Shown: positions 17,467 through 25,889 of the stretch, in pieces | How the letters are laid out: each line of letters starts with the position of its first letter | Numbering within the stretch: the stretch's first letter is position 1 | NCBI GenBank assembly: GCA_964458265.1 | Contig: CAYWIF010000013.1 | Coordinates: forward strand, 17,995-81,994 | Direction of reading: 5' to 3' | From: JAGVSR01 sp964458265 | GTDB lineage: Bacteria; Pseudomonadota; Alphaproteobacteria; Rhizobiales; Hyphomicrobiaceae | Length of the DNA: 64,000 nt | The notes under the pieces: generated by a model | The model's input: the letters and a program-made list of their open reading frames with translations, nothing else | The model's database searches: none | What the model was told of the DNA's origin: nothing | Position numbers and translations under genes: made by a program

Positions 17467-18723
17467 ATGGACCACGACGACACGATTGCCGGCGCGATCC
17501 CCGCCCTATGGGCTCCGCCGTTGGCCCCACCGGCTCCGCGTGATTTGTGCACCGATTGCGGTCTGTCGCGTACCGCCGATGCGAAACGTTGCGGCCGCGC
17601 CTGTCAGTTCATTAGGCCGGCCTATCCGGCAATGGAAGCGCGTGTTCACGGCCGCGCCCGTGACCCGTCGCGTGCCGACGAAGTCTATTTTGGCCCATTT
17701 CGCCGGATGGTGCGTGCCGCCTTGCGCGACCCCAAGCCCGGCGCCCAGTGGACCGGCATAACCACCCGGATCGCCGAGCGTCTTCTTGAGACCGGGGCGG
17801 TCGAAGCCGTTCTCACCATGGCCCCCGATCCGTCCGACAGTTGGAAGCCGATGCCTGTCATCATCACGGCTGCGGAAGGTATGTCGCGCGCCCGTGGAAT
17901 GCGCATGGGCTACGCGCCGCTGCTGGCCCTCCTTGAACCCGTGCGCGAGCATGGCTTCAAGCGCATTGCCGTCATCGGCATCCCCTGTCAGGTCTATGCC
18001 CTCCGCTCGATCGAACAAGACTTCGGCCTGGAACGGCTCTATGTCATCGGGACGCCGTGTTCCGACAACACGACGACCGAAAAATTCCACACGTTTCTCG
18101 AACTTTTGGCCGACGATCCGCGCACGATCACATACCTCGAATTTCGTGCCGACCATTACGTGGAGCTGCGCTTCACTGACGGGACAAAAAAGGAAATCCC
18201 CTTTCTGAAGTTGCCAATCTCCAAGCTCCCTTCAGACTTCTTTCCGCTCACCTGCCGCACCTGCGTCGACTACACGAATGTGCTCGCTGACATCACCGTC
18301 GGCTACATGGGGGGCGAAGGCCAGCAGTGGCTACTTGTCCGTAACGAGCGCGGCGAGGAATTGTTGGAATTGCTCGGGGACGAAGTGCGCCTGTCAAATC
18401 CGGGCAGTGCCGGCAAACGCCGGAGCGCGGTCGCCGGCTTTCTGGCCAACACCGAACGCGCCGCCGGTGGCTTGCCGCTCAGATCCATGCCCGATTGGCT
18501 GCGCCCGATCGTCGGCTGGCTGATGCCGAAGATCGGCCCGCGCGGCCTCGAGTTCGCCCGCTCGCGCCTTGAAATGAAGGCCTGCGAAACCGTCGTTCAC
18601 CTGCGCCGCGCCATGCCGCGCCGGGTCCGGCACATGGTGCCAGCCCATGTCTGGGCTCTGGTCGAACCCTACGGTCTGAAACCCACCGCCGATGAACTGC
18701 CGCGGCCCGGACGCGAGAGTTAG
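17467..18723 (+). CDS. bciB: FrhB/BciB family iron-sulfur flavoprotein, putative divinyl chlorophyllide 8-vinyl reductase
   Basis: A 418-residue protein of the F420-hydrogenase beta-subunit family. The N-terminus holds C28, C31, C42 and C46 (CTDCGLSR then CGRAC), a probable 4Fe-4S site. The body has HGRARD, DEVYFGPF, GAQWTGI, PMPVI, IGIPCQVYALR, LYVIGTPCSDNTT and CRTCVDYTNVLADITVGYMGG. From memory this series follows cyanobacterial BciB and plant 7-hydroxymethyl-chlorophyll reductase very closely. BciB reduces the 8-vinyl group in (bacterio)chlorophyll synthesis using ferredoxin. No other pigment gene is in the window, so the substrate here is uncertain and the symbol is provisional. Confidence 0.65.
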   Translation: MDHDDTIAGAIPALWAPPLAPPAPRDLCTDCGLSRTADAKRCGRACQFIRPAYPAMEARVHGRARDPSRADEVYFGPFRRMVRAALRDPKPGAQWTGITTRIAERLLETGAVEAVLTMAPDPSDSWKPMPVIITAAEGMSRARGMRMGYAPLLALLEPVREHGFKRIAVIGIPCQVYALRSIEQDFGLERLYVIGTPCSDNTTTEKFHTFLELLADDPRTITYLEFRADHYVELRFTDGTKKEIPFLKLPISKLPSDFFPLTCRTCVDYTNVLADITVGYMGGEGQQWLLVRNERGEELLELLGDEVRLSNPGSAGKRRSAVAGFLANTERAAGGLPLRSMPDWLRPIVGWLMPKIGPRGLEFARSRLEMKACETVVHLRRAMPRRVRHMVPAHVWALVEPYGLKPTADELPRPGRES

Positions 18724-18729
18724 GCCCGC

Positions 18730-20259
18730 ATGTCCGATCGCTTGCCGACATCTGCACTTGCCGTGCTGGCACTTCTCGCCGTCGCCGTGGCAATCTGGAA
18801 CCTGCGCGCGGCGCGGTCGGATACCACGCAGGAAGCGGTCACCATTGGCCACATCCCGGCCACCGTTTATCGCGGGCCCGGGGTCGAACAAGCACCCGTC
18901 ATCGTCATTGCGCACGGCTTCGCGGGCTCCGAGCGGTTGATGAATTCCTTTGCCTACACGTTTGCGCGCAACGGCTACATCGCCGTGACGTTCGACTTCG
19001 CTGGCCACGGACGCAATCCAGAACCGCTCACCGGCAACATCACCCGCGAAGACGGCGCGACCCGGACGCTGGTCGCCGAAACAGGCAATGTTCTGAAGTT
19101 CGCTCGCGGGTTAAGCGATGGCCGGTTGGCCATCCTCGGCCACTCCATGGCGTCCGACATCATTGTCCGCGCCGCCGCGCAGAACCCGGACGTGGCCGCC
19201 ACCATCGCCGTCTCGATGTTCTCCACCGCAGTCACGCGCGATGTACCGAAAAACCTGCTCGTCATCGTCGGTGACTGGGAAGGAATGCTGAAAACGGAAG
19301 CCTTGCGCGTGACCGGCCTCGTTTCTGCGCCGGTGATCGCACAGCCCAACGTGACCTACGGAGATTTCGCCGGCGGCACCGCGCGGCGCGCAACCTTCAG
19401 TTCCTACGCCGAGCACCTCGGCGTGCTTTACCGGCCCGAGAGCCTAAAGGAAGCGCAGGCTTGGCTGGACAAAACGTTTAGCGTCAACCGCGCGGCCGAA
19501 ATCCAGATCGCCGAGCGCGGCCGTTGGATCGCGCTGCTGTTCGTCGGCCTCGCCCTGCTAGTGAAGCCGCTCACGTCGCTTTTGCCGGTGGTGTCGCCGG
19601 CGCGCGCCGGTGCCGGCTTAGCCTGGCCGGATCTCTGGCTGCCGCTCGTCATCCCGGCGATAGCAACGCCGCTGATCCTGCGGCCTCTCCCGACGGAGTT
19701 CTTGCCTGTTCTGGTCGGCGACTACCTAGCCTGCCACTTTGCGCTTTACGGCGTTCTGACCGCAGCGTGTCTTTGGTGGATCGGGAAACGCCGGCCGGAC
19801 CGGAGCGACACCGTTGCCGCGGTTGGCAAGCTCGCTTTCTCGGTCTTGGCGTTGCTTTCAATTTACGCCGTGATCGTTGTCTGGCCGATCCACGCCGAAT
19901 TTACGAACTTCCTGCCGACCAGCGCGCGAGCGCCGCTGATCCTCGCGATGGCCGCCGGTACATCGCTCTACTTCCTCGCCGACGAGTGGATGACGCGCGG
20001 TGAGGGCGGCGCTCGCGGCGCTTACTTCGCGTCCAAAGTGGCGTTCATCGCGTCGCTCGCCATCGCCGTCGCGCTCGACTTCGAGCGGTTGTTTTTTCTC
20101 ATCATCATCGTGCCGTTGATCGTCCTGTTCTTTCTCTTCTTTGGACTGGTCAGCAGGTGGGTTTATGCGCGCACGCATCATCCATGGGTGGCGGGTCTGG
20201 CGAATGGCATCGCAATCGCCTGGGCGATCGGCGTCGTATTCCCGCTCGTCGCGGGCTGA
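18730..20259 (+). CDS. alpha/beta hydrolase fused to a polytopic membrane domain
   Basis: A 509-residue protein. One N-terminal membrane segment (LAVLALLAVAVAIW) leads to an alpha/beta hydrolase domain (about 40-250) with the oxyanion region IAHGFAGSE, the turn FDFAGHGRN and the nucleophile elbow GHSMASD (Ser139). From residue 257 on there are about six or seven hydrophobic segments. The hydrolase part is probably periplasmic, tethered to a membrane domain of unknown role. It starts 6 bases after the BciB-like gene and is likely co-transcribed with it. The substrate is unknown. Confidence 0.75.
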   Translation: MSDRLPTSALAVLALLAVAVAIWNLRAARSDTTQEAVTIGHIPATVYRGPGVEQAPVIVIAHGFAGSERLMNSFAYTFARNGYIAVTFDFAGHGRNPEPLTGNITREDGATRTLVAETGNVLKFARGLSDGRLAILGHSMASDIIVRAAAQNPDVAATIAVSMFSTAVTRDVPKNLLVIVGDWEGMLKTEALRVTGLVSAPVIAQPNVTYGDFAGGTARRATFSSYAEHLGVLYRPESLKEAQAWLDKTFSVNRAAEIQIAERGRWIALLFVGLALLVKPLTSLLPVVSPARAGAGLAWPDLWLPLVIPAIATPLILRPLPTEFLPVLVGDYLACHFALYGVLTAACLWWIGKRRPDRSDTVAAVGKLAFSVLALLSIYAVIVVWPIHAEFTNFLPTSARAPLILAMAAGTSLYFLADEWMTRGEGGARGAYFASKVAFIASLAIAVALDFERLFFLIIIVPLIVLFFLFFGLVSRWVYARTHHPWVAGLANGIAIAWAIGVVFPLVAG

Positions 20260-20262
20260 ACT

Positions 20263-20763
20263 CTATGAGCCGCGCATCCGGTCGAGCACGTTTTGCAGAA
20301 TGATCGTCGCCGCAAGTTTGTCGATCACGTCCGCGCGCTTCTTGCGTGACTGATCCGCCGCGATCAGCATCCGCTCCGCCTCCGCCGTGGTGAGCCGCTC
20401 GTCCCACAACAAAATTGGCAACGGCGACAGTTTGTTCAGATTGCGCGCAAGCGCTCGCGTGGACTGCGCCCGCGCCCCCTCCGACCCGTCAAGGTTGATC
20501 GGCAGCCCCAAAACGAGCCCCGCCACCTTGTGCTCTGCGCAGATCCCGAGAAGACGCGCGGCGTCCACCGTAAACTTGGTTCTTTTGATGGTTTCCAGAG
20601 GCGAGGCAATGCCCCGGTTGACGTCCGAAAGTGCAAGTCCCAGCGTCTTCGTGCCGGCATCGATCCCGATCAATCGTCGCCCGGCGGGCAATTCGCCAAA
20701 GAACGTCACGGCATCCTGGAACGTCGCGCCCGTCGGCGGCTGATCGGCATCGTCTGAAGTCAC
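20263..20763 (-). CDS. ruvX: YqgF/RuvX family Holliday-junction resolvase-like nuclease
   Basis: RNase H-fold nuclease implicated in processing the 5' end of pre-16S rRNA and in recombination. Motifs seen are LIGIDAGTKTLGLALSD (first catalytic Asp), GLVLGLPINLDGSEG, WDERLTTAEAE and the final Asp in DVIDKLAATIILQ. A GTG start at 20763 gives 166 residues, the usual family length. The ATG at 20886 would add 41 residues with no family similarity and leave only 70 bases to the divergent gatC. The stop converges on the hydrolase gene with a 3-base gap. Confidence 0.85.
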   Translation of the reverse strand: MTSDDADQPPTGATFQDAVTFFGELPAGRRLIGIDAGTKTLGLALSDVNRGIASPLETIKRTKFTVDAARLLGICAEHKVAGLVLGLPINLDGSEGARAQSTRALARNLNKLSPLPILLWDERLTTAEAERMLIAADQSRKKRADVIDKLAATIILQNVLDRMRGS

Positions 20764-20957
20764 TGACTGGCCCGGAATTGAAAGCTGCAATCCGCTGTTT
20801 ATAGACAGCCGTTGAATGAGTCTCGCCCGGATTATCTGCAACTTTGCACGTTTCAGCCGGCCCATGCTGTTGCACTGCCGGCGCAAAGGGCGTTAAGACA
20901 GGCCCGGCCGGATCCCGCCCGCTTTGCGGCGACCTTGACCGGTTCCAGGGGACATCC

Positions 20958-21245
20958 ATGCAGGTCGATGAAGCGACGGTTCAGCGCATTGCCCGCCTTG
21001 CGCGCATCAAGGTCACGCAGGACGAGGCCAAGGCCCTCGAAAAGGAACTCTCAGGCATTCTGAATTGGGTCGAGCAACTGGCCGAAGTCGACACCTCCGC
21101 CGTCGAGCCGATGACGCGTGTCGTTCCCATCGCCTTGCCCAAGCGCAAGGACGAAATCACCGACGGCGACATTGCCGATCAAGTCACCAAGAACGCGCCG
21201 CAGACCGAAGACCATTTCTTCGTCGTGCCGAAGGTTGTCGAATAG
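20958..21245 (+). CDS. gatC: Asp-tRNA(Asn)/Glu-tRNA(Gln) amidotransferase subunit C
   Basis: A 95-residue subunit that helps fold and stabilise GatA in the GatCAB complex, which converts Glu-tRNA(Gln) or Asp-tRNA(Asn) to the amidated form. Typical features are VQRIARLARIKV at the start, the middle LNWVEQLAEVDTSAVEPM and the end APQTEDHFFVVPKVVE. AGGGG precedes the ATG at 20958, and the in-frame upstream ATG at 20844 is not supported. Two small genes separate it from gatA. Confidence 0.93.
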   Translation: MQVDEATVQRIARLARIKVTQDEAKALEKELSGILNWVEQLAEVDTSAVEPMTRVVPIALPKRKDEITDGDIADQVTKNAPQTEDHFFVVPKVVE

Positions 21246-21270
21246 CGTCTCATCCCCATCGAGGTCCGCC

Positions 21271-21546
21271 ATGACCAAAATCTTTGCGCTGCTTGCACTA
21301 GTGCTGATCGCCACGGGCGTCATTGTCTTGGCGGTCCCCAAGCCCCCCGCACCGTCCGCCTCTGAAAGATCGCTCGGTCCCCAGTCCGCGCCAGACCTGA
21401 CACTCGCCGATCAAGCGCGCGAGATTGCCGAGAAAATCAATGCGCCGCTGTCCATCGTGTTCGGTCTGGTCAGTCTGTATTATTCACGCCGCACGTACGT
21501 CTTGAATCGCGAGCTGCTCTCGCGGCGCCAGGGAGGCGAGGCATGA
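21271..21546 (+). CDS. small two-span membrane protein
   Basis: A 91-residue protein starting with a membrane segment (IFALLALVLIATGVIVLAV), then a Pro/Ala/Ser linker and a second hydrophobic stretch (APLSIVFGLVSLYYS) before a basic tail. GAGG lies upstream of the ATG. It is 25 bases after gatC and overlaps the next gene by ATGA, so it is part of the gatC-gatA transcription unit. I recognise no family. Confidence 0.65.
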   Translation: MTKIFALLALVLIATGVIVLAVPKPPAPSASERSLGPQSAPDLTLADQAREIAEKINAPLSIVFGLVSLYYSRRTYVLNRELLSRRQGGEA

Positions 21547-21953
21547 CTGAATTTCGTATGATCTCGGCAATCTTGCTTGCCGTAACTTGCGCCGCAAGCC
21601 CGGCAAACTCGGAAGGCGACCGGGCGGATTTCATTGTCGGCACCTTTGCCAAACCGGGCCTGTGCGAAAAGGTTGCGGCGATCGAGGCGGGTGGCCCCAA
21701 GAATGTTTCGACCGTCACCGAAACCCTCACCGCCGAAGGTTTCCGCACCTGGGAAGGTGGTTGCGATTTCGTCTCCGTCACGGAAGCGGAAAAAGGCAAA
21801 GTCTACGAAGCAAGCATGCGGTGCAGCGAAGGTGCGCAAGAATGGACTGAGACGGACAAGTTCATCCTCGATCCGTCGGGCAACGCCATCACCGTCTGGG
21901 TCGAAGGCGAGAAGCACGAGTTCGTGAAATGCGTCAGCGAAAAAGGAAAATAG
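21543..21953 (+). CDS. small secreted protein of unknown function
   Basis: A 136-residue protein with a signal peptide (MISAILLAVTCAASPANS) and a mature acidic domain. It has four cysteines after cleavage (GLCEKV, GGCDF, MRCSEG, VKCVSE), which could form two disulfides in the periplasm. The ATG overlaps the stop of the preceding gene, and the stop is 4 bases before the gatA start, so it is tightly embedded in the operon. No family is recognised. Confidence 0.65.
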   Translation: MTEFRMISAILLAVTCAASPANSEGDRADFIVGTFAKPGLCEKVAAIEAGGPKNVSTVTETLTAEGFRTWEGGCDFVSVTEAEKGKVYEASMRCSEGAQEWTETDKFILDPSGNAITVWVEGEKHEFVKCVSEKGK

Positions 21954-21957
21954 CACT

Positions 21958-23469
21958 TTGACGGACCTGACCACGCTGACGTTGGCCGAAGCCCGCGACG
22001 GGCTGAAGAAAAAATCGTTCTCGGCGGCTGAACTGACGCAAGCATTCATCGACGCAATTGAAGCTGGCAACGGCGCTTTGAACGCCTACGTGCTCCCCAC
22101 GCCGGAGCACGCCCTTGCGCAGGCGATAGCCGCCGACGCGCGGCTAGCCAAGGGCAACGCCCGCCCGCTCGAAGGCATTCCCCTCGGCCACAAGGACCTG
22201 TTCTGCACCAACGGCATCCGCACGACGGCCTGTTCGAAGATCCTCGGCAACTTCGTGCCGACCTATGAATCAACCGTCGGCGCCAATCTTTGGAGCGCCG
22301 GCGCCGTCATGCTCGGCAAACTCAACAACGACGAATTCGCCATGGGCTCGTCCAACGAGACCAGCGCATTCGGACCCGTTGTCTCGCCTTGGCGACGCCA
22401 CGGCAAGGACGGCAAGCGGACGGACGCCAAACTTGTCCCCGGCGGTTCGTCTGGCGGGTCGTCCGCCGCCGTCGCAGCCGGCCTCTGCCTCGGCGCCACC
22501 GCCACCGACACCGGCGGCTCCATTCGCCAGCCCGCCGCGCTGACGGGGACGGTCGGGATCAAGCCCACCTACGGCCGTTGTTCGCGCTGGGGCATTGTCG
22601 CGTTCGCCTCGTCGCTCGACCAGGCGGGACCCATCGCCAAGACGGTGGAAGATGCAGCCATCCTGCTCGGTGCCATGGCCGGCTACGACCCGAAGGATTC
22701 CACTTGCGTCGATGCGCCCGTCCCCGACTACGCCGCGCAAATGCGGCAGGGCGTGAAGGGCCTTCGCGTCGGCGTTCCGAAGGAATATCGCGTCGCGGGC
22801 ATGTCGAAGGAAATCGACGACCTTTGGCAGAAGGGCATCGCCTGGCTGAAGGCCGCTGGCGCCACGATTCACGACATCTCACTGCCGCACACGAAATACG
22901 CGCTGCCCGCCTACTACATCGTGGCACCGGCGGAAGCATCCTCCAACCTCGCCCGCTACGATGGCGTCCGCTACGGTCTGCGTGTCCCCGGCAGGGACGT
23001 GATCGACATGTACTCCGAGACGCGCGCCGCGGGTTTCGGCAAGGAAGTCCGCCGCCGCGTCCTGATCGGCACCTACGTTCTCTCGGCCGGCTACTACGAC
23101 GCCTATTACCTGAAAGCCCAGAAGGTCCGCACCCTCATCAAGCGCGACTTCGATGAAGCCTGGAACCAGGTCGACGTGGTTCTTACCCCCACCACGCCTT
23201 CGCCGGCCTTTGCTTTCGGAGAAAAGTCCGGCGACCCGCTCGCCATGTACCTGGAAGACATTTTCACCGTTACGGTCAACATGGCCGGACTGCCCGGCAT
23301 GTCCGTCCCCGCCGGCCTTTCGTCGGAGGGCACGCCGCTCGGCCTTCAGTTCATCGGCAAGCCCTTCGACGAAGGCACGCTATTTCGCGCCGGCAAGGTG
23401 ATCGAGGACGCAGCCGGCCGCCTCACACCTCCGGACAAATGGTGGCAATCAGGATCGAAAGGGCGCTGA
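21958..23469 (+). CDS. gatA: Asp-tRNA(Asn)/Glu-tRNA(Gln) amidotransferase subunit A
   Basis: Amidase subunit that releases ammonia from glutamine for tRNA-dependent amidation. The Ser-cisSer-Lys triad is visible: Lys in LGHKDLFC, and the serines in GGSSGGSSAAVAAG and TDTGGSIRQPAA. The 503-residue length is normal. The start codon is TTG at 21958, giving MTDLTTLTLAEARDGL, which matches the family N-terminus. gatB, the third subunit gene, does not follow and is not in the window. Confidence 0.95.
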   Translation: MTDLTTLTLAEARDGLKKKSFSAAELTQAFIDAIEAGNGALNAYVLPTPEHALAQAIAADARLAKGNARPLEGIPLGHKDLFCTNGIRTTACSKILGNFVPTYESTVGANLWSAGAVMLGKLNNDEFAMGSSNETSAFGPVVSPWRRHGKDGKRTDAKLVPGGSSGGSSAAVAAGLCLGATATDTGGSIRQPAALTGTVGIKPTYGRCSRWGIVAFASSLDQAGPIAKTVEDAAILLGAMAGYDPKDSTCVDAPVPDYAAQMRQGVKGLRVGVPKEYRVAGMSKEIDDLWQKGIAWLKAAGATIHDISLPHTKYALPAYYIVAPAEASSNLARYDGVRYGLRVPGRDVIDMYSETRAAGFGKEVRRRVLIGTYVLSAGYYDAYYLKAQKVRTLIKRDFDEAWNQVDVVLTPTTPSPAFAFGEKSGDPLAMYLEDIFTVTVNMAGLPGMSVPAGLSSEGTPLGLQFIGKPFDEGTLFRAGKVIEDAAGRLTPPDKWWQSGSKGR

Positions 23470-23471
23470 CG

Positions 23472-23801
23472 ATGGATCCAAAACGGCCGTGGGAATGCGC
23501 CGACATGGTCCAGGTGCGCGCGGAAATCGATCGCATCGACGGCGAACTCGTCAATCTCATCGCCGAGCGCTTCGGCTATGTCGACCGGGCATGGCAGCTG
23601 AAGATCAAATCCGCTGAAGGCGCCGTTGTGCCCTGGCGCATCCAGCAGGTGATCGACAAGGTGCGCGCACAGGCAACGGAGAAAGGCGTCTCGCCGGACC
23701 TCTGCGAAGCTCTGTGGCGGCAGATGATCGGCTGGTTCATCCAGTACGAAGAAGAAAACTTGCGCAAACGCACCGAGGCGAACGGAGACAAGGGCCCGTG
23801 A
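23472..23801 (+). CDS. AroQ-class chorismate mutase family protein, PchB-like
   Basis: A 109-residue all-helical protein. VRAEIDRIDGELVNLIAERFGYVDRAWQLK holds the family Arg, Asp and Lys residues, and the C-terminal helix ALWRQMIGWFIQYEE resembles PchB (isochorismate pyruvate lyase). The activity could be chorismate mutase (towards Phe/Tyr) or isochorismate pyruvate lyase, and the sequence does not decide. The ATG is 2 bases after the gatA stop, and the end overlaps the next gene by GTGA, so it belongs to the same unit. No salicylate or siderophore genes lie nearby. Confidence 0.8.
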   Translation: MDPKRPWECADMVQVRAEIDRIDGELVNLIAERFGYVDRAWQLKIKSAEGAVVPWRIQQVIDKVRAQATEKGVSPDLCEALWRQMIGWFIQYEEENLRKRTEANGDKGP

Positions 23802-24097
23802 TCGACATCAATCCCTTCGATCCTCAGACCGTCGTTTTGCTGGGCATATTCAATCCCGCGACTATCCTGGTAGCGTTTTTCATGGGCCGCGCCGCCGACC
23901 AGTGGCAAAAGATTCCCGTTGCCGCGTTTGCCGGCGCCTTCGCGGGGTTCCTGCTTTATTGGCTCGCGGCGACCGTCGGCATCTTCAGCGTCCATGCGCT
24001 GGGCGGCGAGGCGGGCCAACTCCTGGTTGGTTTTGTGTCGGGGCTCGTCTGGGCCGTGCTGGGTTACAAGTTGTTTCCGTCGGCCCGCACGAATTGA
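23798..24097 (+). CDS. small membrane protein, three spans
   Basis: A 99-residue protein beginning with GTG at 23798, overlapping the mutase stop (GTGA). It starts VIDINPFDPQTVVLLGIFNPATILVAFFMG. Three hydrophobic segments follow one another with short loops, and the C-terminus is basic. The pattern is conserved-looking but the function is unknown. It closes the gatC-gatA unit, with the convergent glutathione peroxidase gene 4 bases away. Confidence 0.7.
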   Translation: MIDINPFDPQTVVLLGIFNPATILVAFFMGRAADQWQKIPVAAFAGAFAGFLLYWLAATVGIFSVHALGGEAGQLLVGFVSGLVWAVLGYKLFPSARTN

Positions 24098-24101
24098 AAC
24101 G

Positions 24102-24695
24102 TCACTGCGTCTTCGTTTCGGCCCCGTCGCTTGCCAGCGCGTCCTCGATTGCCGCCACGATTTCCTTCGAGTCGGGAGCCGTCCCTGAATAAAACGACTT
24201 TACGATCCGCCCGTCACGCGCCACCAGATACTTGTGAAAGTTCCAGCCCGGCGCGGCTTTCGGACCGAGCGTCGCCGCCGCCCATTTGTAGAATGGATGC
24301 GCGGCCTCGCCCGTTACCGGCACTTTCTCCGTCAGCGGAAACGTGATGCCGAACGCGCCCTGGCAAAATTCCTTGATCTGTGTCGCCGACCCTGGCTCCT
24401 GACCACCGAAGTCATTTGACGGCACGCCGATGACGACGAGGCCCTTTGCCTCATAGGACTGATAGAGCGCCTGCAATCCCTGATACTGCTTCGTAAACCC
24501 GCAGAACGACGCTGTGTTGACCACCAGCACCGCCTTGCCCTTGTACTGCGACAGCGGCATGGGCTGGCCGTCGATCGACGTGAACGAAAAATCGTAAGCG
24601 CTTCCGTCTTGCGTTGCCGCTGTTGCTGAAACCGCGGCAGCGGTCGTCGCCAGCAGGGTCATGGAAAAGGCCTTTAGAGCCAGTGCGCGCAACAT
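24102..24695 (-). CDS. glutathione peroxidase, exported form
   Basis: Thioredoxin-fold peroxidase that reduces hydroperoxides. The peroxidatic Cys lies at about residue 65 in NTASFCGFT, the second family motif is VPSNDFGGQEPG and the Trp motif is WNFHKYLV. These bacterial enzymes carry Cys rather than selenocysteine and commonly use thioredoxin. An N-terminal signal peptide (MTLLATTAAAVSATAA) suggests a periplasmic location, which is less common than cytoplasmic Gpx. The 197-residue length fits with the leader included. Confidence 0.9.
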   Translation of the reverse strand: MLRALALKAFSMTLLATTAAAVSATAATQDGSAYDFSFTSIDGQPMPLSQYKGKAVLVVNTASFCGFTKQYQGLQALYQSYEAKGLVVIGVPSNDFGGQEPGSATQIKEFCQGAFGITFPLTEKVPVTGEAAHPFYKWAAATLGPKAAPGWNFHKYLVARDGRIVKSFYSGTAPDSKEIVAAIEDALASDGAETKTQ

Positions 24696-24771
24696 AGGTC
24701 GATCCTTTCGAAAGGTTCAGCCTACACTACGCCGGCCGGGCGAGGGAGGATCAAGCCGGTCGCCACGCCAC

Positions 24772-25824
24772 TTACCGCGCCGACGCCTCCTGCTCCGGGG
24801 ACGCAACGGCGTCCGCCGGTGGACAAAGTTCCCGCGCCCGCGTCAACGCGGCGGTTTGATCGTGAAATGTTCCGATCGGCTTCGCACCCGGTGAGCGCGC
24901 CGCGATGTATCGATCCGTCATGCTCGCCTCGAACCCGTCGAGCACCGTCAGGGCCGTATATTCCGTCCGCTGATGCGTGTCGTGGCGGAGCAGGATTGTC
25001 GCACGGCCGCCGTAGGATGCCGTCTGGATGACGCATGCTCCCGATAAGATCCCCAACGGCCGCATAGGTGTTTGCATTTCCGACCCCGCCGCTGCGGCCT
25101 CGACCGGTCGAATTTTGATCGGCGCTGGCTTCTTCACCGGTTTCGCAGCGACCTCCTCGGGCGGTCCGAGGTCTGGGTTCGGGCACTGTTGCTGCCGGAA
25201 CTGCTCTGCAACCCACGCGATGGACGATCCATACTTGGGATCGACCGCCCACCGCCGCGAAAGGTCCGAAAAACGCACCCGCCGGTTGAGGCGCAGCGAT
25301 GCCGCGATGATGTCGTCCTGCTTCAGTTGCGTCCGCGGCGCGACCGGATTGGCCAGCCGCTCACCCGAATAGGCGACGAGATGTTGGATCTGAGCGAGCA
25401 CGCCCGTTTTGACATCCGGAAAACTATCGCCCGGTACGCCGCCACCGGTCGTGCCGATGCCGGCGAAATTGTTCTGCCGGGGATCGACGTCGCCCAATTT
25501 CCCGTTCGGCTGGCGGTACGAAAGAAAGTTTGTCTCAATCGCCATCTGGAAAAAGGCGTAATCCCAGCGGACCTTCCAAGCTTCCCCCCACGTCTTGTAA
25601 TGCCGTGCGATATCGCGAAAGCGCGGATCGGGACGCGGATTGCGGTTCCGCAGGAACGCCATCAGACGGTCCGGTGTCACGCAGCGCGGAACACGGTTCT
25701 CGGCGGAAAGCCGGATTTCCGGCAGCGCAGTCGGCTTGGCCGCGTCCGCGCCGCCTGGCAGGAGGCTTGCTGCCATGACACCGGCGAGCGCGACCTGACG
25801 AAAATGACGGTGACGGCGCGTCAT
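24772..25824 (-). CDS. secreted glucosaminidase-like protein, paralogue A
   Basis: A 350-residue secreted protein. After a signal peptide (ALAGVMAASLLPGGADA) comes a region like the Bax/glucosaminidase fold: RLMAFLRNRN, VRWDYAFFQMAIETNFLSYR with a candidate catalytic Glu, then NNFAGIGTTGGG. A low-complexity Pro/Lys linker leads to a C-terminal module (about residues 264-336) that begins CVIQTASYGG and ends ARELCPP. The next gene encodes the same architecture. The likely role is peptidoglycan hydrolysis in the periplasm. The enzyme class is inferred from motifs. Confidence 0.75.
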   Translation of the reverse strand: MTRRHRHFRQVALAGVMAASLLPGGADAAKPTALPEIRLSAENRVPRCVTPDRLMAFLRNRNPRPDPRFRDIARHYKTWGEAWKVRWDYAFFQMAIETNFLSYRQPNGKLGDVDPRQNNFAGIGTTGGGVPGDSFPDVKTGVLAQIQHLVAYSGERLANPVAPRTQLKQDDIIAASLRLNRRVRFSDLSRRWAVDPKYGSSIAWVAEQFRQQQCPNPDLGPPEEVAAKPVKKPAPIKIRPVEAAAAGSEMQTPMRPLGILSGACVIQTASYGGRATILLRHDTHQRTEYTALTVLDGFEASMTDRYIAARSPGAKPIGTFHDQTAALTRARELCPPADAVASPEQEASAR

Positions 25825-25889
25825 TCCGTGGATCCTTTCCGCTGACTTCTCGCGAACCGGCGATCACGAGGGCGAGGAAGCCGTAGCCT

